From Polynucleobacter necessarius (lineage in GTDB: Bacteria > Pseudomonadota > Gammaproteobacteria > Burkholderiales > Burkholderiaceae), in contig NZ_LT606949.1 in the NCBI RefSeq assembly GCF_900095215.1, forward strand, positions 1-64,000: a stretch of DNA of 64,000 bases, written 5' to 3'. Under the pieces are notes generated by a model, which saw nothing but the letters and a program-made list of their open reading frames with translations, did not search any database and was not told the origin of the DNA. A program made the translations under genes and the position numbers. Position 1 is the first letter of the stretch; every line of letters starts with the position of its first letter. Shown one piece after another: positions 9,540-21,243 of the stretch.

Positions 9540-9980
9540 ATGCAACTCAACACAATTAAACCCGCAGAAGGCTCTAAGAAAAACCGTCGTCGCGTTGGTC
9601 GCGGCATTGGTTCTGGTCTTGGTAAAACTGCTGGCCGTGGTCACAAAGGTCAAAAATCCCGTTCTGGTGGTTTCCACAAGGTAGGATTTGAAGGCGGTCA
9701 GATGCCTATGTACCGTCGTTTGCCAAAGCGTGGTTTCGTGTCTTTGACGCGTCGTCATGCTGGTCAAATTACTTTGAATGACTTAGCAAGAATCAATTTG
9801 CCAGAAGTGGACTTATTGGTATTGAAAGCTCATGGCTTCGCTGGTGATCAAATCAATGCAGTTAAGGTTATCAAAACTGGCGAACTCAAGATTGCTGTAA
9901 CCCTCAATGGCATCACAGCAACTGCCGGCGCAAAAGCAGCTATTGAAGCAGCTGGCGGCAAATTGGTTGAATTGGCTTAA
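9540..9980 (+). CDS. rplO: 50S ribosomal protein L15
   Basis: L15 is a late 50S assembly protein. The 146-residue sequence has the characteristic glycine- and arginine-rich N terminus ([21 protein letters not shown]) and [18 protein letters not shown]. It ends 16 bp before the secY start. Confidence 0.98.
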   Translation: MQLNTIKPAEGSKKNRRRVGRGIGSGLGKTAGRGHKGQKSRSGGFHKVGFEGGQMPMYRRLPKRGFVSLTRRHAGQITLNDLARINLPEVDLLVLKAHGFAGDQINAVKVIKTGELKIAVTLNGITATAGAKAAIEAAGGKLVELA

Positions 9981-9996
9981 TAGGCTTTTAGTAGAT

Positions 9997-11334
9997 ATGG
10001 CATTAGCACCTACCAATAACGCAAGCACCGCAGCATCAGGTGGCAAGTTTGGCGAATTACGCCAACGCTTAGTCTTCCTGGTGTTGGCTTTGCTCGTGTT
10101 CCGTTTGGGTGCTCATATTCCAGTTCCTGGTATTGATACAGACCAATTGGCGCAGCTGTTCTCTGGTCAAAAAGACGGTATCTTGGGAATGTTCAATCTG
10201 TTCTCAGGTGGCGCTTTATCTCGCTTTACCATATTTGCTTTGGGAATCATGCCTTACATTTCCGCATCGATCATCATGCAGTTAATGACGATTGTTGTTC
10301 CTTCTTTAGAGTCTTTGAAAAAAGAAGGTCAAGCAGGTCAACGTAAGATTACTCAGTACACCCGCTATGGCACTGTGTTCTTGGCTACATTCCAGGCTTT
10401 AGGTATTTCTGTTGCATTGCAAGCTCAACCAGGTTTGGTGATTAACCCAGGCTTAATGTTTGAATTGAACACCGTGGTGACCCTAGTAACTGGCACGATG
10501 TTCCTCATGTGGCTTGGCGAGCAAATTACTGAGCGTGGTCTTGGTAACGGTATCTCCATCATTATTTTTGGCGGTATTATTTCTGGTCTGCCAAATGCAT
10601 TAGCTAGCTTGTTAGAGCTGGTTCGCACTGGCTCAATGAATATTATTTCCGCATTGCTCATCGTAGTGATTTGCGTGGCGGTGACTTATTTTGTGGTGTT
10701 TGTAGAGCGCGGTCAGCGCCGTCTCTTGGTGAACTATGCTAAGCGTCAAGTTGGCAACAAGATTTACGGTGGCCAATCCTCTTATTTCCCATTGAAGTTA
10801 AATATGGCGAGTGTTATTCCTCCAATTTTTGCTTCTTCAATCATTTTGTTCCCTGCAACAATTGCTGGCTGGTTTACATCAGGCGAGCCAACCAATATGT
10901 TTAGCAGAATTATTAAAGATTTAGCAGCGACTTTAGCCCCAGGTCAGCCTGTTTACACAATTTTGTATGCAGCTGCGATTATTTTCTTCTGCTTCTTCTA
11001 TACCGCTTTGGTATTTAACAGCCGTGAAACTGCTGAGAACTTGAAGAAGAGCGGTGCATTTGTTCCAGGTATTCGTCCAGGTGACCAGACAGCGCGTTAT
11101 ATCGATAAGATCTTGGTGCGTTTGACTCTAGCAGGCTCTATTTATATGGTTCTGGTTTGCTTGTTGCCAGAATTCTTGGTGTTGAAGTACAACGTGCCGT
11201 TCTATTTCGGTGGTACTTCATTGTTGATTATTGTGGTTGTTGCAATGGATTTCATGGCTCAAGTTCAGTCATTTGTTATGCAACAGCAGTACGGCTCTTT
11301 GATGAAAAAAGCTAACTTTAAGATGGGCGCTTAA
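9997..11334 (+). CDS. secY: Sec translocon channel subunit SecY
   Basis: SecY is the protein-conducting channel of the inner membrane, working with SecE, SecG and SecA. The 445-residue product has about ten hydrophobic segments. The first is [20 protein letters not shown], which begins the plug-proximal region, and [20 protein letters not shown] is diagnostic. The reading frame extends upstream into rplO, but the ATG at 9997 gives the normal N terminus. It follows rplO in the spc operon and is four bases from infA. Confidence 0.98.
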   Translation: MALAPTNNASTAASGGKFGELRQRLVFLVLALLVFRLGAHIPVPGIDTDQLAQLFSGQKDGILGMFNLFSGGALSRFTIFALGIMPYISASIIMQLMTIVVPSLESLKKEGQAGQRKITQYTRYGTVFLATFQALGISVALQAQPGLVINPGLMFELNTVVTLVTGTMFLMWLGEQITERGLGNGISIIIFGGIISGLPNALASLLELVRTGSMNIISALLIVVICVAVTYFVVFVERGQRRLLVNYAKRQVGNKIYGGQSSYFPLKLNMASVIPPIFASSIILFPATIAGWFTSGEPTNMFSRIIKDLAATLAPGQPVYTILYAAAIIFFCFFYTALVFNSRETAENLKKSGAFVPGIRPGDQTARYIDKILVRLTLAGSIYMVLVCLLPEFLVLKYNVPFYFGGTSLLIIVVVAMDFMAQVQSFVMQQQYGSLMKKANFKMGA

Positions 11335-11338
11335 CTGA

Positions 11339-11557
11339 ATGTCTAAAGACGATGTAATTCAGATGGCGGGAGAAGTTGTAGAGAATTTGCCGAACGCGAT
11401 GTTTCGCGTGAAGCTGGAAAACGGACATGTGGTGTTAGGGCACATTTCTGGCAAGATGCGGATGCACTACATCCGTATTTTGCCGGGAGATAAGGTGACA
11501 GTGGAGATGACTCCTTACGACCTGACGCGTGCCAGAATTATTTTCCGTGCGAAGTAA
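11339..11557 (+). CDS. infA: Translation initiation factor IF-1
   Basis: IF-1 occupies the 30S A site during initiation. It is 72 residues with an S1-type OB fold ([29 protein letters not shown]) and the C-terminal DLTRARI. It begins four bases after the secY stop. secY-infA-rpmJ is the typical betaproteobacterial order; E. coli keeps infA elsewhere. Confidence 0.97.
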   Translation: MSKDDVIQMAGEVVENLPNAMFRVKLENGHVVLGHISGKMRMHYIRILPGDKVTVEMTPYDLTRARIIFRAK

Positions 11558-11592
11558 AGATTAAGTAGTACCTATTTTTTAAGAGGTGAGTT

Positions 11593-11709
11593 ATGAAAGT
11601 TTTAGCATCCGTTAAGTGTATTTGCAGAAATTGTAAGATCATTAAGCGCAAACGCGTTGTGCGCGTGATCTGTTCTTCAGACGCACGTCATAAGCAGCGT
11701 CAAGGCTGA
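11593..11709 (+). CDS. rpmJ: 50S ribosomal protein L36
   Basis: This 38-residue protein starts [15 protein letters not shown] and ends [11 protein letters not shown]. It has the C-x2-C...C...H zinc-ribbon pattern (CICRNC, then C and H further on) of the zinc-binding L36 form. AAGAGGTGAG upstream is the ribosome-binding site. The stop is TGA. It is too short to have been called by a length filter, but the match is clear. Confidence 0.96.
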   Translation: MKVLASVKCICRNCKIIKRKRVVRVICSSDARHKQRQG

Positions 11710-11733
11710 TCTGGTTAATTAAGAGGAAATCTT

Positions 11734-12099
11734 ATGGCACGTATCGCTGGGGTAAACATCCCAAATCATCAACATACTGTCATCGGTTTGACAGCAATTT
11801 TTGGCATCGGCACAACTCGTGCACACCAAATCTGCAATATCACAGGTGTTGCAATAGACAAAAAAGTTAAAGATCTTACTGACGGTGACTTGGAAAAGTT
11901 GCGTGATGAAGTAGGTAAGTTCGTCACGGAAGGCGATCTTCGTCGTGCAGTAACTATGAGCATCAAGCGATTGATGGACTTAGGTTGCTACCGTGGCGTT
12001 CGTCATCGTAAGGGCTTGCCTGTACGTGGTCAACGTACTAAGACAAACGCGCGTACCCGTAAGGGCCCACGTAAGTCTGGCGTGCAACTGAAGAAATAA
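11734..12099 (+). CDS. rpsM: 30S ribosomal protein S13
   Basis: S13 links the 30S head to the 50S subunit. The 121-residue sequence has [14 protein letters not shown], the helix-hairpin-helix region around [12 protein letters not shown] and the basic tail [16 protein letters not shown] that contacts P-site tRNA. It opens the alpha-operon part of the cluster. Confidence 0.98.
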   Translation: MARIAGVNIPNHQHTVIGLTAIFGIGTTRAHQICNITGVAIDKKVKDLTDGDLEKLRDEVGKFVTEGDLRRAVTMSIKRLMDLGCYRGVRHRKGLPVRGQRTKTNARTRKGPRKSGVQLKK

Positions 12100-12117
12100 T
12101 CAAGAAAGTTTATTGAC

Positions 12118-12525
12118 ATGGCACAACAAAAATCTGCTGCAGCTGCTTCACAGCGCGCTCGTAAGAAAGTTAAAAAGAACGTTTCTGACGGTATTGCACA
12201 CGTTCATGCTTCGTTTAATAACACCATTATTACGATCACTGATCGTCAAGGAAATGTGCTTTCATGGGCAACTTCTGGCGGCCAGGGCTTCAAAGGCTCA
12301 CGTAAATCAACACCTTTTGCGGCGCAGGTAGCTGCAGAAGTTGCTGGTAAGACAGCCATTGAATGTGGTATCAAGCACCTGGAAGTTCAGATCAAAGGCC
12401 CAGGCCCAGGTCGTGAATCAGCAGTTCGCGCATTGAACTCTTTGGGCATCAAGATCACCGAGATTCAAGACGTAACTCCAGTTCCACACAATGGTTGTCG
12501 TCCTCCTAAGCGTCGTCGTATCTAA
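12118..12525 (+). CDS. rpsK: 30S ribosomal protein S11
   Basis: S11 forms the 30S platform near the E site. The 135-residue protein contains [23 protein letters not shown] (start of the conserved core) and the C-terminal [17 protein letters not shown]. It overlaps nothing and is followed by a 120-bp gap before rpsD. Confidence 0.98.
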   Translation: MAQQKSAAAASQRARKKVKKNVSDGIAHVHASFNNTIITITDRQGNVLSWATSGGQGFKGSRKSTPFAAQVAAEVAGKTAIECGIKHLEVQIKGPGPGRESAVRALNSLGIKITEIQDVTPVPHNGCRPPKRRRI

Positions 12526-12645
12526 GCTTGGAAGTTGGCAGTACAAATAGTTTCAGTAGTTTTTTTATTAAAGCCCACTGTTCGCCTGATTTAAAGGGTG
12601 AACTCACCGCCGGTCGTAAGACTGCGGCAAAGAAAGGAAATTAAC
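12526..12645 (+). promoter_or_regulatory. Possible rpsD leader in the rpsK-rpsD gap
   Basis: This 120-bp gap is long for the cluster. It holds two small hairpins just upstream of rpsD: GGTG 12597-12600 with CACC 12605-12608, and GCCGGTC 12609-12615 with GAC...CGGC 12620-12628 (a two-base bulge). A run of seven T at 12560-12566 lies earlier, without a strong stem. In E. coli S4 represses the alpha operon at an RNA pseudoknot. A comparable S4 site here is only a suggestion. Confidence 0.25.
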
Positions 12646-13269
12646 GTGGCACGTTACTTAGGGCCTAAGGCCAAATTAGCACGTCGGGAAGGTATCGACT
12701 TATTTTTAAAGAGCGCACGTCGCGCCATGTCAGACAAGTGCAAGTTAGATACTAAGCCTGGTCAACATGGTCGTACATCTGGCTCAAGAACATCCGATTA
12801 CGGCCATCAATTGCGTGAAAAGCAAAAGGTTAAACGTATCTATGGCGTATTAGAGCGTCAATTCCGTCGTTACTTCGCTGAAGCCGAGCGTCGTAAGGGC
12901 AATACTGGTGAAACATTGCTCCAATTGCTTGAGTCACGTTTAGACAACGTGGTTTATCGCATGGGCTTTGGTTCAACACGCGCTGAAGCACGTCAGCTGG
13001 TTGCTCACTGTGCAATTTTGCTCAATGGCCAACCCGTGAATATTCCATCCATTCAGGTTAAACCTGGTGATGTAGTTGCTATTCGCGAAAAAGCGAAGAA
13101 GCAAGCGCGTATTACAGAATCACTCAATTTGGTCGGACAAATGGCAGCTGTTACTTGGGTTTCAGTTGACGCAGCCAAGCTCGAGGGAACATTTAAGCAA
13201 GTGCCTGACCGCGAAGAGATTAGAGGTGAAATTAATGAAAGTTTTATTGTCGAATTGTATTCACGTTAA
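12646..13269 (+). CDS. rpsD: 30S ribosomal protein S4
   Basis: S4 nucleates 30S assembly. The start is GTG at 12646, preceded by AAGGAAA, giving [20 protein letters not shown] and 207 residues. An in-frame upstream extension to 12598 has no family similarity. The S4 RNA-binding domain is visible at [20 protein letters not shown]. The N terminus has few cysteines, so it is a zinc-free type. Confidence 0.97.
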   Translation: MARYLGPKAKLARREGIDLFLKSARRAMSDKCKLDTKPGQHGRTSGSRTSDYGHQLREKQKVKRIYGVLERQFRRYFAEAERRKGNTGETLLQLLESRLDNVVYRMGFGSTRAEARQLVAHCAILLNGQPVNIPSIQVKPGDVVAIREKAKKQARITESLNLVGQMAAVTWVSVDAAKLEGTFKQVPDREEIRGEINESFIVELYSR

Positions 13270-13293
13270 TTTAGGCACTCTCAAGGAAAAAAT

Positions 13294-14274
13294 ATGCAAA
13301 CAAATTTGCTCAAGCCAAAGATTATTTCTGTTGAAGCGCTTACCGCCAACCAAGCTAAGGTTGTTATGGAGTCGTTCGAGCGTGGCTATGGCCACACACT
13401 CGGAAATGCATTACGTCGTGTACTGTTGTCCTCGATGGTTGGTTATGCGCCAACTGAAGTAGCTATTGCTGGTGTTGTTCATGAGTACTCCACATTGGAT
13501 GGAGTGCAAGAGGATGTAGTAAACCTCTTATTGAACCTCAAGGGTATCGTATTTAAGTTGCAGTCACGTGACGAAGTTACTATCAATTTGCGTAAAGAAG
13601 GCCCAGGCGTTGTAACCGCAAAAGATATTGATTTGCCACATGATGTAGAAATCATGAATCCTGATCACGTTATCGCTCACTTGTCCGCTGGCGGCAAGTT
13701 GGATATGCAGATCAAGGTTGAAAAAGGCCGTGGCTATGTTCCAGGTAACGTTCGTCAGTACAACGATGAAGCCACTAAGATCATTGGCCGTATTGTGTTG
13801 GATGCGTCATTCAGCCCAGTAAGCCGTGTTAGCTATGCTGTTGAGTCTGCTCGTGTTGAGCAACGTACTGACCTCGATCGTCTCGTAATGACTATCGAAA
13901 CAAACGGCGTGTTGTCTCCTGAAGAGGCGATTCGTCAAGCGGCTAGCATGTTGGTTGATCAGTTAGCTGTATTCGCGGCTCTTGAGAGCAGCGAAGTTTC
14001 TGGTGATTTGACACCAAGCCGCTCTTCAATGGTTGACCCAATGTTGATGCGTCCGGTTGATGATCTCGAGCTCACAGTTCGCTCTGCAAACTGCTTGAAG
14101 GCTGAGAACATTTACTACATCGGTGACTTGATTCAACGTACAGAGAATGAATTGTTGAAGACGCCTAATTTAGGTCGCAAATCTTTGAATGAAATCAAAG
14201 ATGTATTGGCGGCTCGTGGCTTAAGTCTTGGCATAAAACTCGAAAGCTGGCCTCCAGCTAATCTCGAGAAATAA
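13294..14274 (+). CDS. rpoA: RNA polymerase alpha subunit
   Basis: Alpha dimerises to begin RNA polymerase assembly, and its C-terminal domain binds UP elements and activators. The 326-residue product has the N-terminal dimerisation domain ([20 protein letters not shown]) and the C-terminal domain ([22 protein letters not shown], with [13 protein letters not shown]). The linker at about 235-250 is normal. It is intact, between rpsD and rplQ. Confidence 0.98.
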   Translation: MQTNLLKPKIISVEALTANQAKVVMESFERGYGHTLGNALRRVLLSSMVGYAPTEVAIAGVVHEYSTLDGVQEDVVNLLLNLKGIVFKLQSRDEVTINLRKEGPGVVTAKDIDLPHDVEIMNPDHVIAHLSAGGKLDMQIKVEKGRGYVPGNVRQYNDEATKIIGRIVLDASFSPVSRVSYAVESARVEQRTDLDRLVMTIETNGVLSPEEAIRQAASMLVDQLAVFAALESSEVSGDLTPSRSSMVDPMLMRPVDDLELTVRSANCLKAENIYYIGDLIQRTENELLKTPNLGRKSLNEIKDVLAARGLSLGIKLESWPPANLEK

Positions 14275-14290
14275 TTAGAAAGGAAGCATC

Positions 14291-14686
14291 ATGCGTCACG
14301 GAAACGGCTTACGCAAACTAAACAGAACATCATCACATCGCTTGGCGATGCTGCGCAATATGTCCAATTCTCTTTTGGAGCACGAAGTCATTAAAACGAC
14401 TTTGCCAAAAGCTAAAGAATTGCGCATGGTTGTTGAGCCTTTGATTACATTGGGTAAAAAAGATAACTTAGCAAACCGTCGCTTAGCATTTAATCGTACA
14501 CGTGATCGCGATATCGTGACAAAGCTCTTCAAAGAACTCGGCCCACGTTACGCAACACGTCCAGGTGGCTACCTTCGTATTTTGAAGTTTGGCTTCCGTC
14601 ATGGCGATAATGCACCAATGGCTTTGGTTGAGTTGGTGGATCGCCTAGAAGTTGAAGAAACAGCATCAGTAGCTGAAGAGGTGTAA
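14291..14686 (+). CDS. rplQ: 50S ribosomal protein L17
   Basis: L17 closes the alpha operon. It is 131 residues, with [20 protein letters not shown] at the N terminus and the [20 protein letters not shown] stretch. The C terminus ([11 protein letters not shown]) is short and acidic. A rho-independent terminator lies 17 bp after the stop. Confidence 0.98.
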   Translation: MRHGNGLRKLNRTSSHRLAMLRNMSNSLLEHEVIKTTLPKAKELRMVVEPLITLGKKDNLANRRLAFNRTRDRDIVTKLFKELGPRYATRPGGYLRILKFGFRHGDNAPMALVELVDRLEVEETASVAEEV

Positions 14687-14703
14687 GTCCTTTAGCTGCA
14701 TTG

Positions 14704-14731
14704 AAAAGCCAGGCTCCGGTCTGGCTTTTTT
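14704..14731 (+). terminator. Rho-independent terminator after rplQ
   Basis: AAAAGCCAG (14704-14712) pairs with CTGGCTTTT (14721-14729) around an 8-base loop, and the T-run continues to 14731. It ends the long ribosomal transcript. The cutA frame is open back to 14701, but that part is the terminator and not coding. Confidence 0.85.
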
Positions 14732-14757
14732 CATTTATTGGTTTTTATAGATACAGA

Positions 14758-15108
14758 ATGTCTAAAAATTCCCCGGCCTCTTCCAGCACGCTTTTAGTAG
14801 TGGCAACAAGCCTACCAAGCGTGGAGCTTGCCAAAACTATGGCTCGTGCCATGGTGGAAAACTATTTAGCCGCTTGCGTTCAGTTGACCGAGGGCATTCA
14901 ATCAATTTATCGTTGGGAAGGTAAGATTTTCGAAGAGAAAGAGGTGTTGCTATCCGCTAAAACTACTGAAGCTAAGTGGCTTGAGATAAGCACCTTTATT
15001 AAAAATGCACATCCTTATGATCTTCCTGAGATATTGGCTTTTTCTCCTGAGCAATATGAAAAGCAATACGGCAAATGGGTAGAGTCTGAGGTAAATTTGA
15101 AGTCATGA
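14758..15108 (+). CDS. cutA: CutA-family divalent-cation tolerance protein
   Basis: CutA is a small trimeric protein with a PII-like fold, linked to copper tolerance in E. coli; its exact role is unsettled. The 116-residue ORF has the hallmark YLAACVQLTEGIQSIYRWEGK and the C-terminal HPYDLPEILAF. The start at 14758 (MSKNSPAS) was chosen because upstream sequence overlaps the rplQ terminator. Its stop overlaps dsbD in an ATGA junction, so the two are coupled, as in other proteobacteria. Confidence 0.92.
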   Translation: MSKNSPASSSTLLVVATSLPSVELAKTMARAMVENYLAACVQLTEGIQSIYRWEGKIFEEKEVLLSAKTTEAKWLEISTFIKNAHPYDLPEILAFSPEQYEKQYGKWVESEVNLKS

Positions 15109-16781
15109 GAATGCATTCATTCGTAGCAAAAATCGTTGCCCTGTTTGTACTCTTGTCTGCGCAAGTTTTTGCTGCGCCCGATGTTTTACCTCTCGAAAAA
15201 GCATTTCGCGTTGAGGCTACTTGGTTAGAAAACAGCAATCAAATTGAGCTGGAATTCTTGCCGGCTAAAGGCTATTACATCTATCAAGAATCGCTTAAGT
15301 TTCAGGCGGGTGTGCAGGCTGGAAAGCTAAGTAACATAAGGCCTTCGCTGCCAGTGGGCGTGGAAAAGTTTGATGAAACCTTTCAGAAAAAACTGCAGGT
15401 ATACAAAGAGCCATTCTTAGTTATTTTGGATGCAAAACCGGCCACTGGAAAACCACTTCATGCTGAGGTGACGCTCCAAGGTTGCGCAGAAGCGGGTATT
15501 TGTTATCAGCCAATGACCCTTCAGTTTTTACTTGCTGCGCCGGACGTAAAAGCGGCCCCAATTCCAGAAGCTTTAAATTCCACCGCAGCAGCCAATGTTC
15601 AGGCCAATGGAGAATTTGGCCTCACTGATTTATGGCGTGAGCGCGATGACATTAATGCAATTGGCCGTTTTTTAGAAAGCACCTCAACTACATATTTATT
15701 TCTAGCATTTTTTGTTTTAGGCCTCGCTTTAGCGTTTACGCCTTGCGTACTTCCCATGCTGCCCATTCTCTCGAGCGTGATCTTTGGAACTCAGGGTGGC
15801 AAAGCAATGTCTAAGGGCCGTGCCAGCATTCTGGCGCTAGCCTATGTCTTGGGTATGGCTCTGGTGTATGCCTTGGCTGGCGTGCTGATGGCTGCTCTAG
15901 GAGGTAGCGTTCAGCGTGCTTTGCAAAGCCCGTTTACCCTAGGTGCCTTTGCATTGCTGCTTCTAACTCTTTCTGGCAGCTTATTTGGCTTATATGACCT
16001 CCGTTTGCCGCAATCATGGCATCACCATGTGGATAAACTCGCAGGGCGTCAAAAAGGCGGAAGTGTGTTGGGTGCTTTTGCTTTGGGGGCCATTTCTACC
16101 TTAGTAGCCAGCCCATGCATTACCGCTCCTTTAGCAGGCGTTCTGGCCTTTATTGCGCAAACTGGCTCCATGAGCCTAGGTGCAGGACTGCTCTTTGTGA
16201 TGGCTATAGGAATGGGTCTGCCACTGCTTTTCATTGCCATTGAAGCGCGTATTTTGATCCCATCTACTGGCATTTGGATGGTGTATTTGCAACGCATGCT
16301 AGGCGTTTTGTTGGTAGCTACGGCTGCTTGGATTGCCTCACCGTTGCTACAAAAAAATGATGGCGTTGGCAGTACAAAAACTATCAATGGACAGAGTGTT
16401 CATCAAGTGGGTGATTTATCTTTTACGGTAATTCAGTCTCCAGCGCAGCTAGATGCGCAATTGAGCAAAGCGAAATCAGAAAATAAATTCGTTCTCTTGG
16501 ATTTTTATGCTGAGTGGTGTATTAGTTGCAAGGAGATGGAAGTCAATACTTTTGCCAATCCAGAGGTGAGCAAAGAGCTAAAGCAGTTTGTGCTGATACA
16601 AGCGGACGTCACTGCAAATAGCCCTGAGAACCAGGCATTGCTTAAGCGTTTTGGTTTATTTGGCCCTCCGGGTATTTTGATTTTTAATCAAAATTCACAA
16701 GAGCAAAAAGATCAACGCGTGATTGGCTATATGCCACCGCAGCGTTTTATTGAACGCCTCAGGAATGCGTTGAAAAACTAA
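15105..16781 (+). CDS. dsbD: Thiol:disulfide interchange protein DsbD
   Basis: DsbD passes electrons from cytoplasmic thioredoxin to periplasmic DsbC and to cytochrome c maturation. The 558-residue protein has a signal peptide (VALFVLLSAQVFAAP). Next come an alpha domain with CAEAGICY near residue 125, then eight or so membrane segments with the redox cysteines in FTPCVLPMLP and SPCITAPLAG. The C-terminal thioredoxin domain has active site WCISC. All six conserved cysteines are present. It overlaps cutA by four bases. Confidence 0.95.
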   Translation: MRMHSFVAKIVALFVLLSAQVFAAPDVLPLEKAFRVEATWLENSNQIELEFLPAKGYYIYQESLKFQAGVQAGKLSNIRPSLPVGVEKFDETFQKKLQVYKEPFLVILDAKPATGKPLHAEVTLQGCAEAGICYQPMTLQFLLAAPDVKAAPIPEALNSTAAANVQANGEFGLTDLWRERDDINAIGRFLESTSTTYLFLAFFVLGLALAFTPCVLPMLPILSSVIFGTQGGKAMSKGRASILALAYVLGMALVYALAGVLMAALGGSVQRALQSPFTLGAFALLLLTLSGSLFGLYDLRLPQSWHHHVDKLAGRQKGGSVLGAFALGAISTLVASPCITAPLAGVLAFIAQTGSMSLGAGLLFVMAIGMGLPLLFIAIEARILIPSTGIWMVYLQRMLGVLLVATAAWIASPLLQKNDGVGSTKTINGQSVHQVGDLSFTVIQSPAQLDAQLSKAKSENKFVLLDFYAEWCISCKEMEVNTFANPEVSKELKQFVLIQADVTANSPENQALLKRFGLFGPPGILIFNQNSQEQKDQRVIGYMPPQRFIERLRNALKN

Positions 16782-16801
16782 AGCAGCCATTCATTAATAA
16801 G

Positions 16802-18492
<1,691 letters not shown>

Positions 18493-18608
18493 ATCCAGAA
18501 GCTATTGTAAAATCACGCAAAATCATGAAATATCTCATGGTGTTGGGTAAAAGAGGTTGTAAATGCAGGGCCCAAACACTTTTAGGAATTTTTGCCAAGG
18601 TAAACATA

Positions 18609-19232
18609 GTGCGTCAAACCTCTCAAATCTCCAAATTAACTAGCTTACGTGCTGGTTTGGCGGCTTTCTCTATTGTCGCCTTGATTGGCATTTCTGGCAC
18701 AGTTTTTGCTGCTGATGCAGCTCCTGCCGCAGAAGCTAAGGCTTCTGTTCCAGGTAAGCCAAAGGTTGATGCAGCTGTTGGTGAAACTCTCTATTCGAAT
18801 GGCGATGCAACGCGTGGCGTTACTGTTTGCTTGGCTTGCCATGGACCTAAATAGCAAAGCGCTGTTGCTACTTGGCCTAAGTTGTCTGCTCAGCATGCAG
18901 CTTATACAGCTAAGCAATTGAAAAACTTTAAAGAAGGCACTCGCGCCAATCCAGTCATGATGGGTATGGCTGCGACTTTGACAGAGCAAGATATGCAAAA
19001 CATCGCGGTAAAAGGCGTGCCAGCGTGCGCTGCTTTCCATAGCCCAACTGGCGCCGGCATCCCTGCACAGTACCCACGTTTAGGTGGTCAGTGGGCCGAA
19101 TATTCATCTGCGCAATTGGTTGCGTTTGGTAATGGCACACGCAAGATTGGTCCAATGATGACTACCATTGCTAGCAAGATGTCTGACTTAGCAATGAAAG
19201 CCGTTTCTGATTACATCGCTCGCTTACGTTAA
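18609..19232 (+). pseudogene. Cytochrome c4, broken
   Basis: A di-haem periplasmic cytochrome c of the c4 type. A GTG start at 18609 gives a signal region (AALFSIVALIGISGTVFAAD-like). The first haem site CLACH is followed two codons later by an in-frame TAG (18852-18854). The same frame then continues as QSAVATWPKLSAQHAAYTAK to 19232. In the second half the haem motif reads CAAFH, so the second cysteine is lost. About 30 residues usually found between NIAV and KGVPAC are missing, a likely in-frame deletion. Three independent lesions make function very unlikely. Confidence 0.9.
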
Positions 19233-19250
19233 TTAGTCACCAGCACAATA

Positions 19251-19280
19251 AAAAAACCCCGCTCATGCAGCGAGGTTTTT
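19251..19280. terminator. Bidirectional terminator after the cytochrome remnant
   Basis: AAAAACC-CGCT (19252-19263) pairs with AGCG-GGTTTTT (19269-19280) around CATGC, with one C-A mismatch. A-tract and T-tract flank it on the two sides, so it can serve both the cytochrome remnant and the converging lysA. Confidence 0.75.
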
Positions 19281-19322
19281 ATTGCCTAAACTTAATGAAG
19301 TTTTTAAATACGTCGCCAGTGT

Positions 19323-20621
19323 TTAATTTGGCAAAACCGCTTCAGAGGAAAATAAATCAGCGATTTTTTCACGCGCGCGAATAACGTAAACATTTTTTCC
19401 GTCAACCATGATCTCGGCAGGTTTAGGGCGTGTGTTGTAGTTGGAGGCCATTACAAAACCATAAGCGCCGGCAGACAGAATGGTCAGAAGATCGCCTTCT
19501 TCAACCGCTAGTTGACGATCACGTCCTAACCAGTCGCCAGATTCGCACACGGGGCCAACAACGTCATAGGTTAAAGCTTTTTCAGCTTTATTCTGCGCAG
19601 GAACAATGCCGTGATGTGCCTCATATAAGGCTGGGCGCATGAGCTCGGTCATTGCGGCATCGACAATGCAAAAGTTCTTTTCAACACCGATTTTTAAATA
19701 CTCAACAGTCGTTAAGAGCACGCCAGCATTACCAACCAGCGATCTGCCAGGCTCAAGCACAACATCTAAATGGCCAAAGCCACGTTCGGCGACACAATTC
19801 AATAAGGTGTTTGTAAACTCGGTGATATCAGGCGGTGTTTCATCGCTGTAAGAGATTCCTAGGCCACCACCTAGGTCTAGGTGATGAATCACAATGCCTT
19901 CCCGTTTGAGATGCTCTACTAAATCCAGCACTTTATCGAGTGCATCTAAGTAAGGTGCGGTTGTAGTGATTTGTGAGCCAATGTGACAATCGATGCCAAC
20001 AACATCAATTTGAGAAAGTTGCGAGGCTTCGCGATAAGTTTTTAAAACTTCGTGATCAGCGATGCCAAATTTATTTCCTTTTAAGCCTGTGGAAATGTAG
20101 GGGTGGGTTTGCGCATCCACGTCGGGATTCACTCGCAAGGAAATTGGAGCGCGTAGATTGAGCTCGGCGGCAACTTTATTAATCTTATGCAGCTCCGCAA
20201 TGGACTCAACGTTGATGCATTTGACGCCAACTTTTAAGGCGGTCGCGATTTCTGCAGCAGATTTACCAACACCAGCAAACACTAAACTTTTGGGATCTGC
20301 GCTAATCGCCAGTGCGCGCGCTAACTCACCGCCGCTAACTAAATCAAATCCAGCGCCTAGTTTTTTAAAGCAATCGATTACCGCTAAATTGCTATTGGCT
20401 TTCATGGCATAGTGCACACGTGCACGACGCTTGCCATTGGCATCAACACAAGCCTTATCGTAGGCCTGGTAGGCGTCAGTCAACGCCTTTTTGCTATAGA
20501 TGTAGAGTGGCGTCCCAAATTCTTTCGCTAGATCTGCGAGTGCAATTTCTTCGGCATACCAATTGCCATTGCTTTCGGTAAATCCAGATAACTTATGGAG
20601 TGGAAGCGCTTTACTTGTCAT
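19323..20621 (-). CDS. lysA: Diaminopimelate decarboxylase
   Basis: LysA converts meso-diaminopimelate to lysine with PLP. The 432-residue sequence has the PLP lysine in VHYAMKANSN, the HIGSQ histidine, GGGLGISY and the C-terminal catalytic CESGDWLG. It is of normal length and intact. It begins one base inside the stop of the lptM-like gene (TAATG), the usual lptM-lysA pair of proteobacteria. Confidence 0.96.
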   Translation of the reverse strand: MTSKALPLHKLSGFTESNGNWYAEEIALADLAKEFGTPLYIYSKKALTDAYQAYDKACVDANGKRRARVHYAMKANSNLAVIDCFKKLGAGFDLVSGGELARALAISADPKSLVFAGVGKSAAEIATALKVGVKCINVESIAELHKINKVAAELNLRAPISLRVNPDVDAQTHPYISTGLKGNKFGIADHEVLKTYREASQLSQIDVVGIDCHIGSQITTTAPYLDALDKVLDLVEHLKREGIVIHHLDLGGGLGISYSDETPPDITEFTNTLLNCVAERGFGHLDVVLEPGRSLVGNAGVLLTTVEYLKIGVEKNFCIVDAAMTELMRPALYEAHHGIVPAQNKAEKALTYDVVGPVCESGDWLGRDRQLAVEEGDLLTILSAGAYGFVMASNYNTRPKPAEIMVDGKNVYVIRAREKIADLFSSEAVLPN

Positions 20622-20812
20622 TATTTGGCTGATGAAGAATTGCTTGGGCTGGCGGGGGTTTGGGGCGGGTAGAGCTTGCCTTTAGGTTCTGGCTCTGTAG
20701 GAGCGGGCGGAACGGGTGGCACATTTGGCATATATAGCGGCCCTCTTACCCCACACCCAACAAGGGATATTAGTAGGCTAAGGCGGAGGGCTCTATTAAG
20801 AATCGCTATCAT
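20621..20812 (-). CDS. lptM: Small lipoprotein, LptM (YifL) type
   Basis: The 63-residue protein has an N-terminal hydrophobic stretch ending in a lipobox (LISLVGCGVRGPLYMP), then a proline-rich low-complexity tail. The CGxxGPLY pattern after the lipidated cysteine and the place directly before lysA match LptM. In E. coli LptM assists LptD maturation in the outer membrane. The assignment is by motif and context; the tail carries no further information. Confidence 0.8.
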   Translation of the reverse strand: MIAILNRALRLSLLISLVGCGVRGPLYMPNVPPVPPAPTEPEPKGKLYPPQTPASPSNSSSAK

Positions 20813-20859
20813 GAATGTCTCTAAAACGAATGATTGAATATAGCATGCAGGGCTCTAGT

Positions 20860-21237
20860 ATGAATCCAAATAATTCAAACGTGGAAACCATTGATGACAA
20901 GCAGTTTTATCAACTGGGAAGTCATTTATTGCACTCTATAGAGGTAGCACTAGAGAAGGCGGATGATGAATTAGATCTCGATTTGGATGTCGAGCGCCAA
21001 GGCGGTAATGTCATCAATATTCGCTTTAAGGATAGGAGTCTGATTGTGGTCAATACTCAGCCATACTTACATGAAATTTGGGTCGCAACTAAATCAGGGG
21101 GTTATCACTATCGCTGGGCTGGCACGACCGCAAAACCTTTATGGCTGGATACCAAAACAGGTAAAGAGCTGTTGAGTGATTTATCCGACTTTGCTAGCGC
21201 TCAGGCAGGTCAGGCCGTAAAGATTCATCTAATCTGA
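20860..21237 (+). CDS. cyaY: Frataxin-like protein CyaY
   Basis: CyaY is bacterial frataxin, which binds iron and modulates IscS in Fe-S cluster assembly. The conserved ISTPYLHEIWVA-like part reads VNTQPYLHEIWVATKSGGYH, followed by the WLDTKTGKEL segment. An acidic ridge (EKADDELDLDLDVE) is visible in the first helix. Four in-frame ATGs lie within 45 bases of the upstream end (20815, 20830, 20845, 20860). 20860 was taken because GGG lies about 8 bases upstream and it leaves room for a promoter beside divergent lptM. The start is uncertain. Confidence 0.85.
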   Translation: MNPNNSNVETIDDKQFYQLGSHLLHSIEVALEKADDELDLDLDVERQGGNVINIRFKDRSLIVVNTQPYLHEIWVATKSGGYHYRWAGTTAKPLWLDTKTGKELLSDLSDFASAQAGQAVKIHLI

Positions 21238-21243
21238 TTAGAG

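Noticed and set aside
9907..9996. SecY starting inside rplO
   Set aside because: The extra residues are the overlapping rplO sequence; the ATG at 9997 gives the family start.
11339..11709. infA and rpmJ as inserted genes in the ribosomal cluster
   Set aside because: This order is normal for betaproteobacteria.
14701..14757. Longer cutA from a TTG at 14701
   Set aside because: The stretch is the rplQ terminator stem and T-run; the ATG at 14758 gives the normal N terminus.
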